Positions 41,412 through 50,174 are shown, numbered from the stretch's first letter. The stretch: 64,000 nt of DNA from Rhizobium leguminosarum bv. viciae USDA 2370 (GCF_002008365.1 NZ_MRDL01000039.1:91780-155779), one strand, 5' to 3'. Program-made: numbers and translations. Notes: generated by a model from the letters alone, not told the origin.

Positions 41412-41985
41412 TCACGGCTGCGGTATTTCGGATGTGAAATGAGGAATGGCGTAACCGCGCTTGAGCTGTGGCCGTGCGGCAAGCCTGAGATACCATTGCC
41501 TAACATAAGGGAAAGCATTCAGGTCGATCTTGCGTTGACGAGATAGTCGCGGCCTTCGAGCCGCGCGTTCAGCGTCTCGTACAGGCGGCGGGTGTCCCTG
41601 CGAAAGAGATCCTCAGCGAATGGCGCTTCGCCGCTGTTGTAGGTCAGGAAATAATGGGCGTGACCGAGCGTCGGCCCGAACCCCCCATCTGCCACATCAG
41701 CCATTCGATCGCGTGATGCCGGGCGGCACCCTGCCGGGGTAGGAAGCGGCCGGCCTTTTCGGCGAGGTAGAGCAGGATGGCGCCGGATTCGGCAAGCGTA
41801 ATGCCGGTCTCGTGATCGATGATAACAGGAATCTTGCTGCCCGGATTGATGGCGAGAAAATCCTGCAGGAATTGGTCCCCCTTGGTGATGTCGATCGCAT
41901 GGGGGCGATAGGAAAGGCCAAACTCTTCGAGTGCGATGGATACTTTGAGCCCGTTCGGCGTGATCCAAGTATAGAGGTCGATCAT
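41412..41985 (-). pseudogene. glutathione S-transferase pseudogene
   Basis: The N-terminal thioredoxin-like domain is intact (MIDLYTWITPNGLKVSIALE, then IPVIIDHETGITLAESGAI). After EWLMWQMGG the frame shifts: a G6 run (C6 at 41681-41686 on the plus strand) is one base short, and FGPTLGHAHYFLTYNSGE continues in the next frame. After GRDYLVN about 20 codons of the DYSIADIA type are missing, and the end KIDLNAFPYVRQWYLRLAAR continues in a third frame to TGA at 41414. Two independent lesions make it a dead YfcG/Nu-class GST. Confidence 0.85.
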
Positions 41986-41992
41986 CCCAGGT

Positions 41993-42358
41993 TCAATCGA
42001 ACATCATTTCGTCGACCGGCAGCTTCGTCATTCCGAAGCGCCCGGTGACATCGTCGAGGCCAGAGAACATGTCCCGCAGAGTTTGCACGATCGTCTCGAC
42101 GCGCGGGTCAATGACGCGATAGACGATCGCCTTACCGTCGCGGCGTCCTTCGATCACACCGGCCTCGCGAAGCTCGCTCAACTGCTGGGAAAGCGTCGGC
42201 TGGCGGATACCGAGTTCGTCCTCCATCGCCGAGACCGGGGCTTCCGTCTCCATCAGATAGCAGACGATCGCCAGGCGGTTGGCATTGGCGATCAGCTTCA
42301 GCAATTCGCTGGCTGCGCCGACATCGCGGCAGACTCTTGAGGAAACGGGCTTCGTCAA
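41993..42358 (-). CDS. ArsR-family transcriptional repressor
   Basis: A 121-residue winged helix-turn-helix protein: ELLKLIANANRLAIVCYLME, SAMEDELGIRQPTLSQQLSE and GRRDGKAIVYRV. This is typical ArsR/SmtB architecture, but the metal-binding ELCVCDL motif is absent; it is nearer the BigR/SqrR-like redox or sulfur-responsive group, with one Cys near residue 10 and one in CYLM near residue 33. The start is TTG 42358 with AAGGACG upstream. It is divergent from the sulfonate operon, and nearly identical 19-base elements flank the intergenic region on both sides. Confidence 0.88.
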   Translation of the reverse strand: MTKPVSSRVCRDVGAASELLKLIANANRLAIVCYLMETEAPVSAMEDELGIRQPTLSQQLSELREAGVIEGRRDGKAIVYRVIDPRVETIVQTLRDMFSGLDDVTGRFGMTKLPVDEMMFD

Positions 42359-42379
42359 CGGTATCGTCCTTGAAGGTTC

Positions 42380-42398
42380 TATAAAAAAGTAAAGTGAC
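42380..42398. promoter_or_regulatory. candidate ArsR operator, copy 1
   Basis: TATAAAAAAGTAAAGTGAC, 22 bases upstream of the ArsR gene start. It differs at one position from copy 2 at 42529-42547 and has the same orientation. Confidence 0.5.
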
Positions 42399-42528
42399 GG
42401 CGCTGAATTTTCAACTCCGGCTCGCTCACTTCGCTCGATCTGGTAAAAGATTTCATTGCCTATCGATTTTATGGGATTTCAAAGGCGATTTTCTCCTGCT
42501 GACGACAATCGCTTCCTCGCAATCAATT

Positions 42529-42547
42529 TATAAAAAAGTAAATTGAC
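42529..42547. promoter_or_regulatory. candidate ArsR operator, copy 2
   Basis: TATAAAAAAGTAAATTGAC, 30 bases upstream of the binding-protein gene that opens the sulfonate operon. It is 18/19 identical to copy 1, 149 bases away. Placement beside both divergent starts suggests a shared operator. Confidence 0.5.
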
Positions 42548-42577
42548 TGCTATGAGCCACGTTATCGGTCGCACAGA

Positions 42578-43438
42578 ATGAAAATTGGTGTTCATCCCAA
42601 TAACCTGCATCTTCGTCTCGCGCGGCTCTGGCCCGGCGCCTTTGTCGATCTGCAGCCGATATTCGTCTCCTATGCCGAAGGCCGCGATACCGCGGCGCTG
42701 CTGGAAAGTGGCGACATCGATCTCGGCGGCACCGGCTCGACGCCGCCGATCGAGGCGGATATGCGCGGGCTCGGCGTCGAATATATCGCTGCCTCCGCGC
42801 CGCGCCCGGCCAACGGCGCTATCTTCGTCAGGAGCGACAGTCCGATCGGCTCCGTCGCTGAGCTGAAAGACCGCCGGATCTCGCTGGTCGACGGTTCGTT
42901 TCACACCTATTTGCTGGCCCGTAGCCTCGAAGGTGAGGGGATGAGCCTGCCCGATGTTGAGCGGGTCGAAAGCGGCGCGCGCGACTCGCTCGCCGATCTG
43001 CTCGAAGGGCGTGTCGATGCCTGGGTCGCCATGTCGCCGCGTCTCGAAAAGGCGCTGGAGCGCGACGACGTCAGGTTGATCGTCCGTTGCGGCGCGGCCA
43101 TTCCCAACCGTTCTTTGTTCTGGACATTGGAGCGGAACGGCCTTTCGGCGGCGGAAATTCGGGCGGTCGTCTCCGAACTCAGCCGGATCGGTAACGAGAT
43201 CGCTGCCGATCCACGCACTGCTGCCAGACTTCTTGCATCGGGCGACCGCGGCGGATCTGGCGACCGCGGCGGAACGGATATCGATGCCTGGGAAAAGGTG
43301 GTGCGCTCGCGCGACTTCACGGTGTTTCCGATCGACGACGAGATCATTGCCGAACAACAGGAAGAGGCCGACACGCTGCTGCGTCACGGCCACTTCGCCA
43401 AGCCCATCGTGCTGAAACGCCCGGAAATGACGAAATAA
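42578..43438 (+). CDS. sulfonate-type substrate-binding protein without signal peptide
   Basis: A 286-residue protein like the SsuA/NrtA/TauA binding proteins: AALLESGDIDLGGTGSTPPIEA and EYIAASAPRPANGAIFVRSDSP, then GSVAELKDRRISLVDGSF and DLLEGRVDAWVAMSPRLE. The predicted protein begins directly with MKIGVHPNNLHLRLA and has no export signal, so as encoded it is cytoplasmic. No ABC permease or ATPase genes lie nearby; the transporter in this operon is of TRAP type. It may sense the substrate in the cytoplasm, or the start may be misread. It is followed 14 bases later by the SsuD-type gene. Confidence 0.82.
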   Translation: MKIGVHPNNLHLRLARLWPGAFVDLQPIFVSYAEGRDTAALLESGDIDLGGTGSTPPIEADMRGLGVEYIAASAPRPANGAIFVRSDSPIGSVAELKDRRISLVDGSFHTYLLARSLEGEGMSLPDVERVESGARDSLADLLEGRVDAWVAMSPRLEKALERDDVRLIVRCGAAIPNRSLFWTLERNGLSAAEIRAVVSELSRIGNEIAADPRTAARLLASGDRGGSGDRGGTDIDAWEKVVRSRDFTVFPIDDEIIAEQQEEADTLLRHGHFAKPIVLKRPEMTK

Positions 43439-43452
43439 CAAGGAATCGGGAG

Positions 43453-44583
43453 ATGAACGTTTTCTGGTACATGTGCGCACCCGACGGCGCCTATCCCTGG
43501 CAGCCGGAAGGCTCACGTCAGGTCGACTACGGCTACTACAAGCAGCTTGCCCAGGCCTATGACCATCTGGGTTACACCGGCGCCCTGTTTGCGACCGGCG
43601 CCCACGACGTCTGGGTGCTGGCGAGTGCGCTGCTTGCTCACACCGAGCGGCTGCGATTTCTCGTCGCCATCCATCCCGGTCTCGTCGCGCCGACATTGCT
43701 TGCCAAGATGGCGGCGACCTTCCAGGAGTTCGCCCGCGGCCGGCTGCTGATCAATGTCGTCTCCGGCGACGCCAAGATGCTCGGCGCTTACGGGATGATG
43801 TTGCCGCATGACGAGCGTTATGACATGGCGGACGAATATCTGCAGCTCTGGCACCGGCTCTTTGCCGGCGAGAGCGTTACCCATCAGGGCAAGTATTTCT
43901 CGACGGACGGCGCCAAGCTCGCCTTGCCGGTCGGCGAGAGCATCGCACCGCCGCCGCTCTGGTTCGGTGGCTCCTCGGATAAGGCGCTTGAAGTCGCGGC
44001 GAAACATGTGGACACCTATCTCTCCTGGGGCGAGACGCCCGCCCAGATCGGCGAGAAGGTCGAAGCGGTAAAGGCGCGGGCCGCCCACTACGGCCGTGAA
44101 CTGGAATATGGCATCCGTCTCTACGTCATCGTTCGCGACACCGACGAAAAGGCCTGGGAGGCGGCGGCCGATCTCTATGGCCGCATGGATGATGCGGCGA
44201 TCACCGCCAACCAGCGTTTCGTCGCAAGAAGCGATTCCGTCGGTCAGCAGCGCATGACGGCCTTGCACGGCGGCCTGAAGCCGGAAAATCTGCGCGATCT
44301 CGAAGTTGCACCGAACCTCTGGGCCGGCATCGGCCTGGTCAGGCCCGGCCCCGGCACGGCGATCGTCGGCTCTCCGGATACGGTTCTGCGCACGCTCGAA
44401 GCCTATCAGAAGGCTGGTGTCGATACTTTCATTCTTTCTGGCATGCCGCTGCTTGAGGAAGCCTATCGTTTCGGCGAAAAGGTGCTGCCGCGGCTCGATG
44501 TCAGCAGGGAGGTCTCGAAGGCGCGCAACTACACTTGGTCGACGCTCTTCGATCGCGATCTTTCGACCGTCAAGAATGCCTGA
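43453..44583 (+). CDS. FMNH2-dependent alkanesulfonate monooxygenase, SsuD type
   Basis: A 376-residue bacterial luciferase-fold protein: FWYMCAPDGAYPWQPEGSRQ, YTGALFATGAHDVWVLASAL, RGRLLINVVSGDAKM and PPLWFGGSSDKALEVAAKHV. These are hallmarks of SsuD/NtaA-family monooxygenases, which use FMNH2 and oxygen to release sulfite from alkanesulfonates. AAGGAATCGGGAG precedes the ATG. No flavin reductase (SsuE) gene is adjacent, so reduced flavin must come from elsewhere. Confidence 0.88.
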   Translation: MNVFWYMCAPDGAYPWQPEGSRQVDYGYYKQLAQAYDHLGYTGALFATGAHDVWVLASALLAHTERLRFLVAIHPGLVAPTLLAKMAATFQEFARGRLLINVVSGDAKMLGAYGMMLPHDERYDMADEYLQLWHRLFAGESVTHQGKYFSTDGAKLALPVGESIAPPPLWFGGSSDKALEVAAKHVDTYLSWGETPAQIGEKVEAVKARAAHYGRELEYGIRLYVIVRDTDEKAWEAAADLYGRMDDAAITANQRFVARSDSVGQQRMTALHGGLKPENLRDLEVAPNLWAGIGLVRPGPGTAIVGSPDTVLRTLEAYQKAGVDTFILSGMPLLEEAYRFGEKVLPRLDVSREVSKARNYTWSTLFDRDLSTVKNA

Positions 44584-44607
44584 TCCTCTCGCCAGAAGGT
44601 AAGTTTC

Positions 44608-46440
44608 GTGGCCACCAGTGAATTTCATCCGATCGAACAGGCCGCTCCGGACACCGGGGTGGCAGCGCGCCTGCTGCGGGCGATCGAGGCGATTCTCGGC
44701 ATTGCCGCGGCACTTGTTCTCGCCGTGCTGCTTTTTATGGTGCTCGTCACAGTCTGCCTGCGCTATTTCTTCAGCGCCGGCTTCATCGGTGCCGAGGATC
44801 TCGGCATCTGGCTGCATGTCGGCCTGATCGCCCTTGGCGCGCCGCTCAGCCTCAACAGCGCGCTTGCCATGCGCCTCGACGTTTTCGTCAGGATACTGCC
44901 GGAAGGCCTGCAGAAGGTCTCGCGGATCGGCGCCGATGTCTTCACCGTGCTCTCGGCGCTGATCCTGAGTTTTGGCGGCAGCGAGATCATGACGATGCTC
45001 GGCGGTGTCTCGCCGACGCTCGGCGTGCCGGAATGGATCCGCTTCGGCTTCCTCGGCGCCGGCGGCGCGCTGATCCTCGTCGTGCTGCTTCTGCAGCGCA
45101 TCGCCGAAGGCAAGCTCCTGCCGGCTGCTCTCTCGCTTGCCGTGGGGGTCGCGCTCTATGCCGGTATCCCGCATGTCGCGCTCGATCTCGACTGGCCGCC
45201 GAGCATCTTCCTCGGACTTATTGCGGCAATCGGTCTCGTGCTTGCTGCGCCGCTGCCGCACGCCTTTCTTGCCGCAGCCTATGTCGTCATCGCCTTCGGC
45301 AGCAGCCTGCCGGAGCCGGCGATCGTTTCCGCGACCGTCACCGGCATCTCGAAATTCCTGCTGCTCGCCATTCCCTTCTTCCTGCTTGCCGGCGGCCTGC
45401 TGACGGCCTCCGGCGTCGCCAACCAGCTCGTGCGCTTCGCCGCCGCCATGGTCGGCCATCGCCGGGCAGGGCTGGCGCAGACGACGCTCTTGACCAGCGT
45501 CCTTTTTTCCGGCGCCTCCGGCTCGTCGGTCGCAAATGCCGCTTTCGGCGCGTCGACCTTCCAGCCCGAACTGGTCAAACACGGCTATCGGCCGGCGCAG
45601 GCGGCGGCGATCATCGCCTCGACATCGGTTCTCGACAACGTCATCCCGCCGTCGATCGCATTTCTCATCCTTGCGACGGCGACCAATCTTTCCGTCGGCT
45701 CGCTGCTCGTCGGCGGTTTCTTTGCCGGCGGGCTGATGGCCATATGCCTGGCAGTCGCCATCCATCTGACGGTCAGCGAACAAGTGCCTTTGCCGCGCGC
45801 AAACGCGAGACAGCGCTGGCAATCGGCAGTCCAGGCTATCCCAGCCTTCGGGCTCGGCATCATCGTCGTCGTCGGCATCCGCATCGGCATCGTCACGACC
45901 ACGGAAGCGGCTGCGCTTGCTGCTTTCTACACGCTGCTGCTCGGCATCGGCGCGCGGCTCGGCATTCTCTCGCTCTATGCCGCCTTTCGCCAGGCAGCAG
46001 TTGAAGCGGCGGCAATCGGTCTCCTCATCGGCACAGCCGGCCCCTTTGCCTTCCTGCTGGCTGTCGACGACGTGTCCGGGCTGATCTCGCATCTGACGAC
46101 GGCACTCGGCGGCAGCGCGCTTGCGGTCATCCTGCTGTCGAACGTCATCCTGCTGGTTGTCGGCCTTGTTCTCGATATCGGCGCTGCGATCCTGCTGTTC
46201 GGCCCGATCCTGCTGCCGGCAGCTGTTGCCGCCGGCATCGATCCCATTCAGTTCGGGGTGATCATCGTCGTCAACCTGATGATCCACGGACTGACGCCGC
46301 CGCTTGGCATGCTGATCTTCGTCGTCAGCGGCGTCACGCGCATTCCCGCCTCGGAACTCTTCCGGGCGGTGGTTCCCTATCTGCTCGCTCTCCTGGTCTC
46401 GCTCGCAATCCTTTGCGCCTGGGCCATCATCTTCTCGTAA
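44608..46440 (+). CDS. fused TRAP transporter permease (DctQ-DctM)
   Basis: A 610-residue membrane protein. Residues about 20-170 are a four-helix DctQ small subunit (LLRAIEAILGIAAALVLAVL, YFFSAGFIGAEDLGIWLHVG). From about 185 on comes a 12-helix DctM large subunit (HRRAGLAQTTLLTSVLFSGA, SGSSVANAAFGASTF, ASTSVLDNVIPPSIAFLILA, and VNLMIHGLTPPLGMLIFVVS). The fusion is a normal variant of TRAP systems. The start is GTG with AAGGTAAG upstream. It should import an organic anion, here most likely a sulfonate, using a sodium or proton gradient. Confidence 0.92.
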   Translation: MATSEFHPIEQAAPDTGVAARLLRAIEAILGIAAALVLAVLLFMVLVTVCLRYFFSAGFIGAEDLGIWLHVGLIALGAPLSLNSALAMRLDVFVRILPEGLQKVSRIGADVFTVLSALILSFGGSEIMTMLGGVSPTLGVPEWIRFGFLGAGGALILVVLLLQRIAEGKLLPAALSLAVGVALYAGIPHVALDLDWPPSIFLGLIAAIGLVLAAPLPHAFLAAAYVVIAFGSSLPEPAIVSATVTGISKFLLLAIPFFLLAGGLLTASGVANQLVRFAAAMVGHRRAGLAQTTLLTSVLFSGASGSSVANAAFGASTFQPELVKHGYRPAQAAAIIASTSVLDNVIPPSIAFLILATATNLSVGSLLVGGFFAGGLMAICLAVAIHLTVSEQVPLPRANARQRWQSAVQAIPAFGLGIIVVVGIRIGIVTTTEAAALAAFYTLLLGIGARLGILSLYAAFRQAAVEAAAIGLLIGTAGPFAFLLAVDDVSGLISHLTTALGGSALAVILLSNVILLVVGLVLDIGAAILLFGPILLPAAVAAGIDPIQFGVIIVVNLMIHGLTPPLGMLIFVVSGVTRIPASELFRAVVPYLLALLVSLAILCAWAIIFS

Positions 46441-46453
46441 ACAGGACAACCCC

Positions 46454-47452
46454 ATGGATAATTTCAATCGACGCCATTTCCTGAAGACCGCTGCTCTCAC
46501 CGGAACGGTGCTTGCAGCGCCCGCTTTCGTCCGCACCGCCGCCGCCCGCACGACGACGATCACGATCGCTTCGCTGCTCGGCGACGACAAGCCGGAAACG
46601 AAGATCTGGGTGAAGATCGGCGAACTGGTCGAAGCGAAGCTGCCGGGCCAGTTCAAGTTCAATATCGTCAGGAACGGTGCGCTCGGCGGCGAGAAGGAGG
46701 TGGCCGAGGGCGTGCGCCTCGGCTCCATCCAGGCCAGTCTCTCGACGGTCTCGTCGCTTTCCGGCTGGGCACCGGAACTGCAGATCCTCGATCTGCCCTT
46801 CCTCTTCCGCGATGCCGACCACGTGCGCCGGACCGTTGGTGGTGATGTCGGCGCCGATCTCAAGCAGAAACTGCAGGCGCAGAATTTCGTCGTCGGCGAT
46901 TTCATCAATTACGGCGCCCGCCATCTCCTGACCAAGGAACCGGTGACGCGGCCGGAGCAGCTCAAGGGTAAGCGCATCCGTGTCATCCAGAGCCCGCTGC
47001 ACACCAAGCTCTGGAGCGCATTCGGCACGACGCCGATCGGCATTCCGATCACCGAGACCTATAATGCGCTCGCAACCGGTGTCGCCGACGCGATGGATCT
47101 GACCAAATCGGCCTATGCCGGCTTCAAGCTCTATGAGGTCGTGCCCGATATGACCGAGACCGGCCACATCTGGGCATCCGGCGTCATCTATTATGCCTCG
47201 ACCTTCTGGGCCGGCCTCAACGACGAGCAGAAGGCGGTGTTCCAGCAGGCTTCCAGCGAAGGGGCCGCCTATTTCAACCAGCTGATCGTCGACGACGAAG
47301 CCAAATCTGTTGAGACGGCGCTTGGCCATGGCGGAAAGCTCTTGAAGCCGGAAGCCTTCGAGGAATGGCAGAAGGGCGCCCAGGGTGTGTGGGACGATTT
47401 CGCACCTGTTGTCGGTGGCATCGACAGGATCAAATCCGTCCAGGCCGCCTGA
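46454..47452 (+). CDS. TRAP transporter periplasmic binding protein (DctP)
   Basis: A 332-residue DctP-family protein with a twin-arginine-type signal (NRRHFLKTAALTGTVLAAPA, cleavage near TAAA, about residue 31). The core shows GSIQASLSTVSSLSGWAPEL, LPFLFRDADHVRRTV and LKGKRIRVIQSPLHTKLWSA, in which the conserved Arg of TRAP binding proteins contacts the carboxylate or sulfonate. It is the third partner of the fused permease 13 bases upstream. The substrate is unproven; an organosulfonate is inferred from SsuD. Confidence 0.92.
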   Translation: MDNFNRRHFLKTAALTGTVLAAPAFVRTAAARTTTITIASLLGDDKPETKIWVKIGELVEAKLPGQFKFNIVRNGALGGEKEVAEGVRLGSIQASLSTVSSLSGWAPELQILDLPFLFRDADHVRRTVGGDVGADLKQKLQAQNFVVGDFINYGARHLLTKEPVTRPEQLKGKRIRVIQSPLHTKLWSAFGTTPIGIPITETYNALATGVADAMDLTKSAYAGFKLYEVVPDMTETGHIWASGVIYYASTFWAGLNDEQKAVFQQASSEGAAYFNQLIVDDEAKSVETALGHGGKLLKPEAFEEWQKGAQGVWDDFAPVVGGIDRIKSVQAA

Positions 47453-47489
47453 GCAAGAGGCAGGGCGGTTCGCCTGCAGCTTTTGACGG

Positions 47490-47518
47490 GACCGATGGAA
47501 AACCATCGGTCTCTTCAT
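47490..47518 (+). terminator. intrinsic terminator of the sulfonate/TRAP operon
   Basis: Stem GACCGATGG (47490-47498) / CCATCGGTC (47503-47511) with an AAAA loop, followed by TCTTCAT. The T-run is short, so it may be weak. Confidence 0.55.
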
Positions 47519-47743
47519 CGCGCGCACTTGCCGGAAAAATAATGCCGGAGCAGGCCGGAAATCGAAAGAGCATGCCTTCGGTGATCGTGATATATAACTT
47601 ACTAAAATCCAGGAATGGGAAGTCTTTACCTTCGGCCGGTGCGATCCTGTTGACCGCAATCTCTCGACCGCTTCCGGCGGACGGATCCCATGGCCTCGAT
47701 TTGAGACCAAAAACATTGAACACAAGGCTTTGGAGGGCCGACC

Positions 47744-48403
47744 ATGAGCTTACGCATCAACGATATTGCCCCCGATTTTACCGCCGACACCACCCAGGGA
47801 CCGATCAGCTTCCATGAGTGGATCGGCAACGGCTGGGCCGTCCTGTTCTCGCATCCGAAGAATTTCACGCCGGTTTGCACGACCGAGCTCGGCGCCATGG
47901 CCGGCCTTGCGGGGGAGTTTACCAAGCGTGGCGCCAAGATCATCGGAATCTCCGTCGATCCTGTGGAAAGCCATGCCAAGTGGAAGAACGACATCAAGAC
48001 CGCCACCGGCTTCGACGTTGAATATCCCCTGATCGGTGACAAGGACCTCAAAGTCGCCAAGCTTTACGACATGCTGCCGGCCGGCGCCGGCGAGAGCTCG
48101 GAAGGCCGCACGCCTGCCGACAACGCGACGGTGCGTTCGGTCTTCATCATCGGTCCCGATAAGAAGATCAAGCTGATCCTGACCTATCCGATGACGACGG
48201 GCCGCAATTTCAATGAGATCCTGCGCGCTATCGATTCCATCCAGCTGACGGCCAAGCACCAGGTGGCCACACCGGCGAACTGGAACCAGGGTGATGACGT
48301 CATCATCACTGCCGCGGTGTCCAACGAAGACGCGATCACGCGTTTCGGCGCCTTCGATACGGTTCTGCCCTATCTCAGGAAGACCAAGCAGCCGACGGCC
48401 TGA
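47744..48403 (+). CDS. 1-Cys peroxiredoxin (Prx6 type)
   Basis: A 219-residue peroxiredoxin. The peroxidatic Cys is C45 in FTPVCTTELG; no resolving Cys is found in the C-terminal half, so it is of the 1-Cys class. The C-terminal domain (TPANWNQGDDVIITAAVSNE) is the long Prx6/AhpC-TSA extension. It reduces hydrogen peroxide and organic peroxides in the cytoplasm. The start is preceded by TTTGGAGGGCCGACC. Located alone, followed by a strong terminator. Confidence 0.93.
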   Translation: MSLRINDIAPDFTADTTQGPISFHEWIGNGWAVLFSHPKNFTPVCTTELGAMAGLAGEFTKRGAKIIGISVDPVESHAKWKNDIKTATGFDVEYPLIGDKDLKVAKLYDMLPAGAGESSEGRTPADNATVRSVFIIGPDKKIKLILTYPMTTGRNFNEILRAIDSIQLTAKHQVATPANWNQGDDVIITAAVSNEDAITRFGAFDTVLPYLRKTKQPTA

Positions 48404-48424
48404 TCCCGGCTCTCGAACCTCTAC

Positions 48425-48462
48425 AAGCCGTCGCGAAAACATCTTCGCGGCGGCTTTTCTTT
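48425..48462 (+). terminator. intrinsic terminator of the peroxiredoxin gene
   Basis: A 13-bp stem AAGCCGTCGCGAA (48425-48437) / TTCGCGGCGGCTT (48444-48456), one G-T pair, with an AACATC-type loop, followed by TTCTTTG. Confidence 0.85.
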
Positions 48463-48506
48463 GTGGTGCTGATAGCGGTGAAGTGTCGGCCGTAACCGAT
48501 CGAACC

Positions 48507-49277
48507 TTAGGTGATGGCTTTGCGGGCTCTCACCGCGTCGCCGAATGCCTGAAACAGCGCACGATTCACAGGGTTGGTTTGGGGATCGTATTCGGCGTGC
48601 CATTGCACGCCGAGCGCAAATCCCGGCGCGTCTTTGAACCGTATCGCCTCGATCGTCCCGTCCTCGGCAATTCCTTCGGCAACGACCCTCTCGCCAAGTT
48701 CGAGGATGCCCTGTCCATGTAGCGAGTTCACCCGGATCGTCTCTCGGCCGAGAATGCGCGCAAACATCCCGTCCTGGATAAGTCGAACATCGTGACGATC
48801 GCCGAAAACGATGGCGGGGTCGGGATGGATTTCGCCGGTCTCCAGGCGCGGCATTCGGTGGTTCATGCGTCCTGGCAATTCCCGGATTTCAGGATGCAAC
48901 GAGCCGCCGGCGGCGACGTTCATTTCCTGAAAACCGCGGCATATACCGAAAACAGGAACGCCTTGCGCAACACAGGCTTCAATCAATGGTAGCGCCAGCC
49001 CGTCACGATCTTCATCGTAAGGTTCGTGCTTGGGATCAGGCACCATGTTGAAGCGGCTGGGATGGACATTAGCTCTGGCGCCCGTCAGCAGAATGCCGTC
49101 GACGACAGCCAGCAGATCCGCGATATCGGCTAGTTTAGGATTGCCGGCAAACATCAGCGGCAAGGCTTCGGCAACATCGGCCACTGCTCGCAGATTATTT
49201 TCTCCGACAAGCTGGGCCGCAAAGCGGCTTTCGACGATGCGGGCGTTCCCGATGATGCCGATTACAGGTCTCGTCAT
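48507..49277 (-). CDS. gamma-glutamyl-gamma-aminobutyrate hydrolase family protein (peptidase C26)
   Basis: A 256-residue class I glutamine amidotransferase-like hydrolase. The nucleophile Cys is in VFGICRGFQEMNVAAGGSL, followed by HPEIRELPGRMNHRMP. The His/Glu of the triad are in FALGVQWHAEYDP. This is the PuuD type, which cleaves gamma-glutamyl bonds such as gamma-glutamyl-GABA from putrescine breakdown. No other puu gene is adjacent, so the exact substrate is open. Confidence 0.88.
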   Translation of the reverse strand: MTRPVIGIIGNARIVESRFAAQLVGENNLRAVADVAEALPLMFAGNPKLADIADLLAVVDGILLTGARANVHPSRFNMVPDPKHEPYDEDRDGLALPLIEACVAQGVPVFGICRGFQEMNVAAGGSLHPEIRELPGRMNHRMPRLETGEIHPDPAIVFGDRHDVRLIQDGMFARILGRETIRVNSLHGQGILELGERVVAEGIAEDGTIEAIRFKDAPGFALGVQWHAEYDPQTNPVNRALFQAFGDAVRARKAIT

Positions 49278-49451
49278 TGCTGGCCACACCCCAAGTCGCA
49301 ACGCCAGCTGCTGCCCAAACCGTCAAGATCCGCGGGCAGGTGATCTGCAACGACGCGAAGCGGGAACCGGCCTTTGGCTGGCTGCGGGCCCGGTTGTCAC
49401 TATGGATATCCTTTGCCGCAATGACGGTGCAAGAGCTATCGCAGCCGATGC

Positions 49452-50174
49452 TCAATCCGGAACGGGAAGGGCGCGCTGGTTGTAGAGGATCTTGCGGATG
49501 CGCGCCTGCTCCTCTTCGGAGAGCTTACTGTTGTCGGTGCCAAGATCGGCGCCGACCGCCAGGCCGCGTTGGACACCAGGCCGTGCGCCGACCTCCTCGA
49601 ACCATCGCTTGAAATGCTTGAACTCGTCGATGTCCTGACCCTGTGCCTGCCAGTTGACGGTCCAGGGATAGCTGACGATATCGGCGATGGTGAATTCCTC
49701 ACCGGCCAGATAGCGCCGGTCGCGAAGCCGCATGTTGAGAACGCCGTAGAGGCGGTTGGCTTCGTCCGTGAAGCGCCGCACCGCATAGGACTGGTCGCCT
49801 TCGCGATCGCCAAGGCGACGGAAATGACCGGCTTCGCCGAGTTTCGGCCCCTGGTTCGCCATCTGCCAGATCACCCATTGCGTGACCTCGTATTTGCCGC
49901 GCAGATCCTGCGGCCAGAATTTACCGGTCTTCTCGGCGAGATAGAAGAGGATCGCGCCGGATTCGAACACGCTCAACGGACCGTCGCCATCGGCAGGCTC
50001 GTGATCGACGATGGCCGGCATGCGGTGATTGGGGTTGAGTTTGAGATAATCAGGTTTGAATTGGTCGCCCCGGCCGATATTGACCGGCACCAGCCGGTAG
50101 GGCGTGCCGGTTTCCTCCAGGAAGATCGAAACCTTCTTGCCGTTCGGCGTCGGCCAGTAGTGGAGATCAATCAT
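49452..50174 (-). CDS. glutathione S-transferase, YfcG/Nu class
   Basis: A 240-residue intact GST. The thioredoxin-like N-terminal domain (MIDLHYWPTPNGKKVSIFLE ... MPAIVDHEP, ESGAILFYLAEKTGKFWPQ) uses Thr/Asn near the start instead of Tyr/Ser/Cys, as in the Nu class. The C-terminal helical domain includes LAGEEFTIADIVSYPWTVNW, the conserved N-capping box. It likely acts on disulfides or peroxides with glutathione. It is a paralogue of the decayed GST at 41.4-42.0 kb. Confidence 0.92.
   Translation of the reverse strand: MIDLHYWPTPNGKKVSIFLEETGTPYRLVPVNIGRGDQFKPDYLKLNPNHRMPAIVDHEPADGDGPLSVFESGAILFYLAEKTGKFWPQDLRGKYEVTQWVIWQMANQGPKLGEAGHFRRLGDREGDQSYAVRRFTDEANRLYGVLNMRLRDRRYLAGEEFTIADIVSYPWTVNWQAQGQDIDEFKHFKRWFEEVGARPGVQRGLAVGADLGTDNSKLSEEEQARIRKILYNQRALPVPD

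Noticed and set aside
43513..46908. A 1131-codon open frame on the minus strand opposite the SsuD and TRAP genes
   Set aside because: Its composition is that of an antisense shadow (runs of Arg, Asp, Glu, Gln) and it lies opposite three genes with clear family motifs. High GC at third positions produces such frames.
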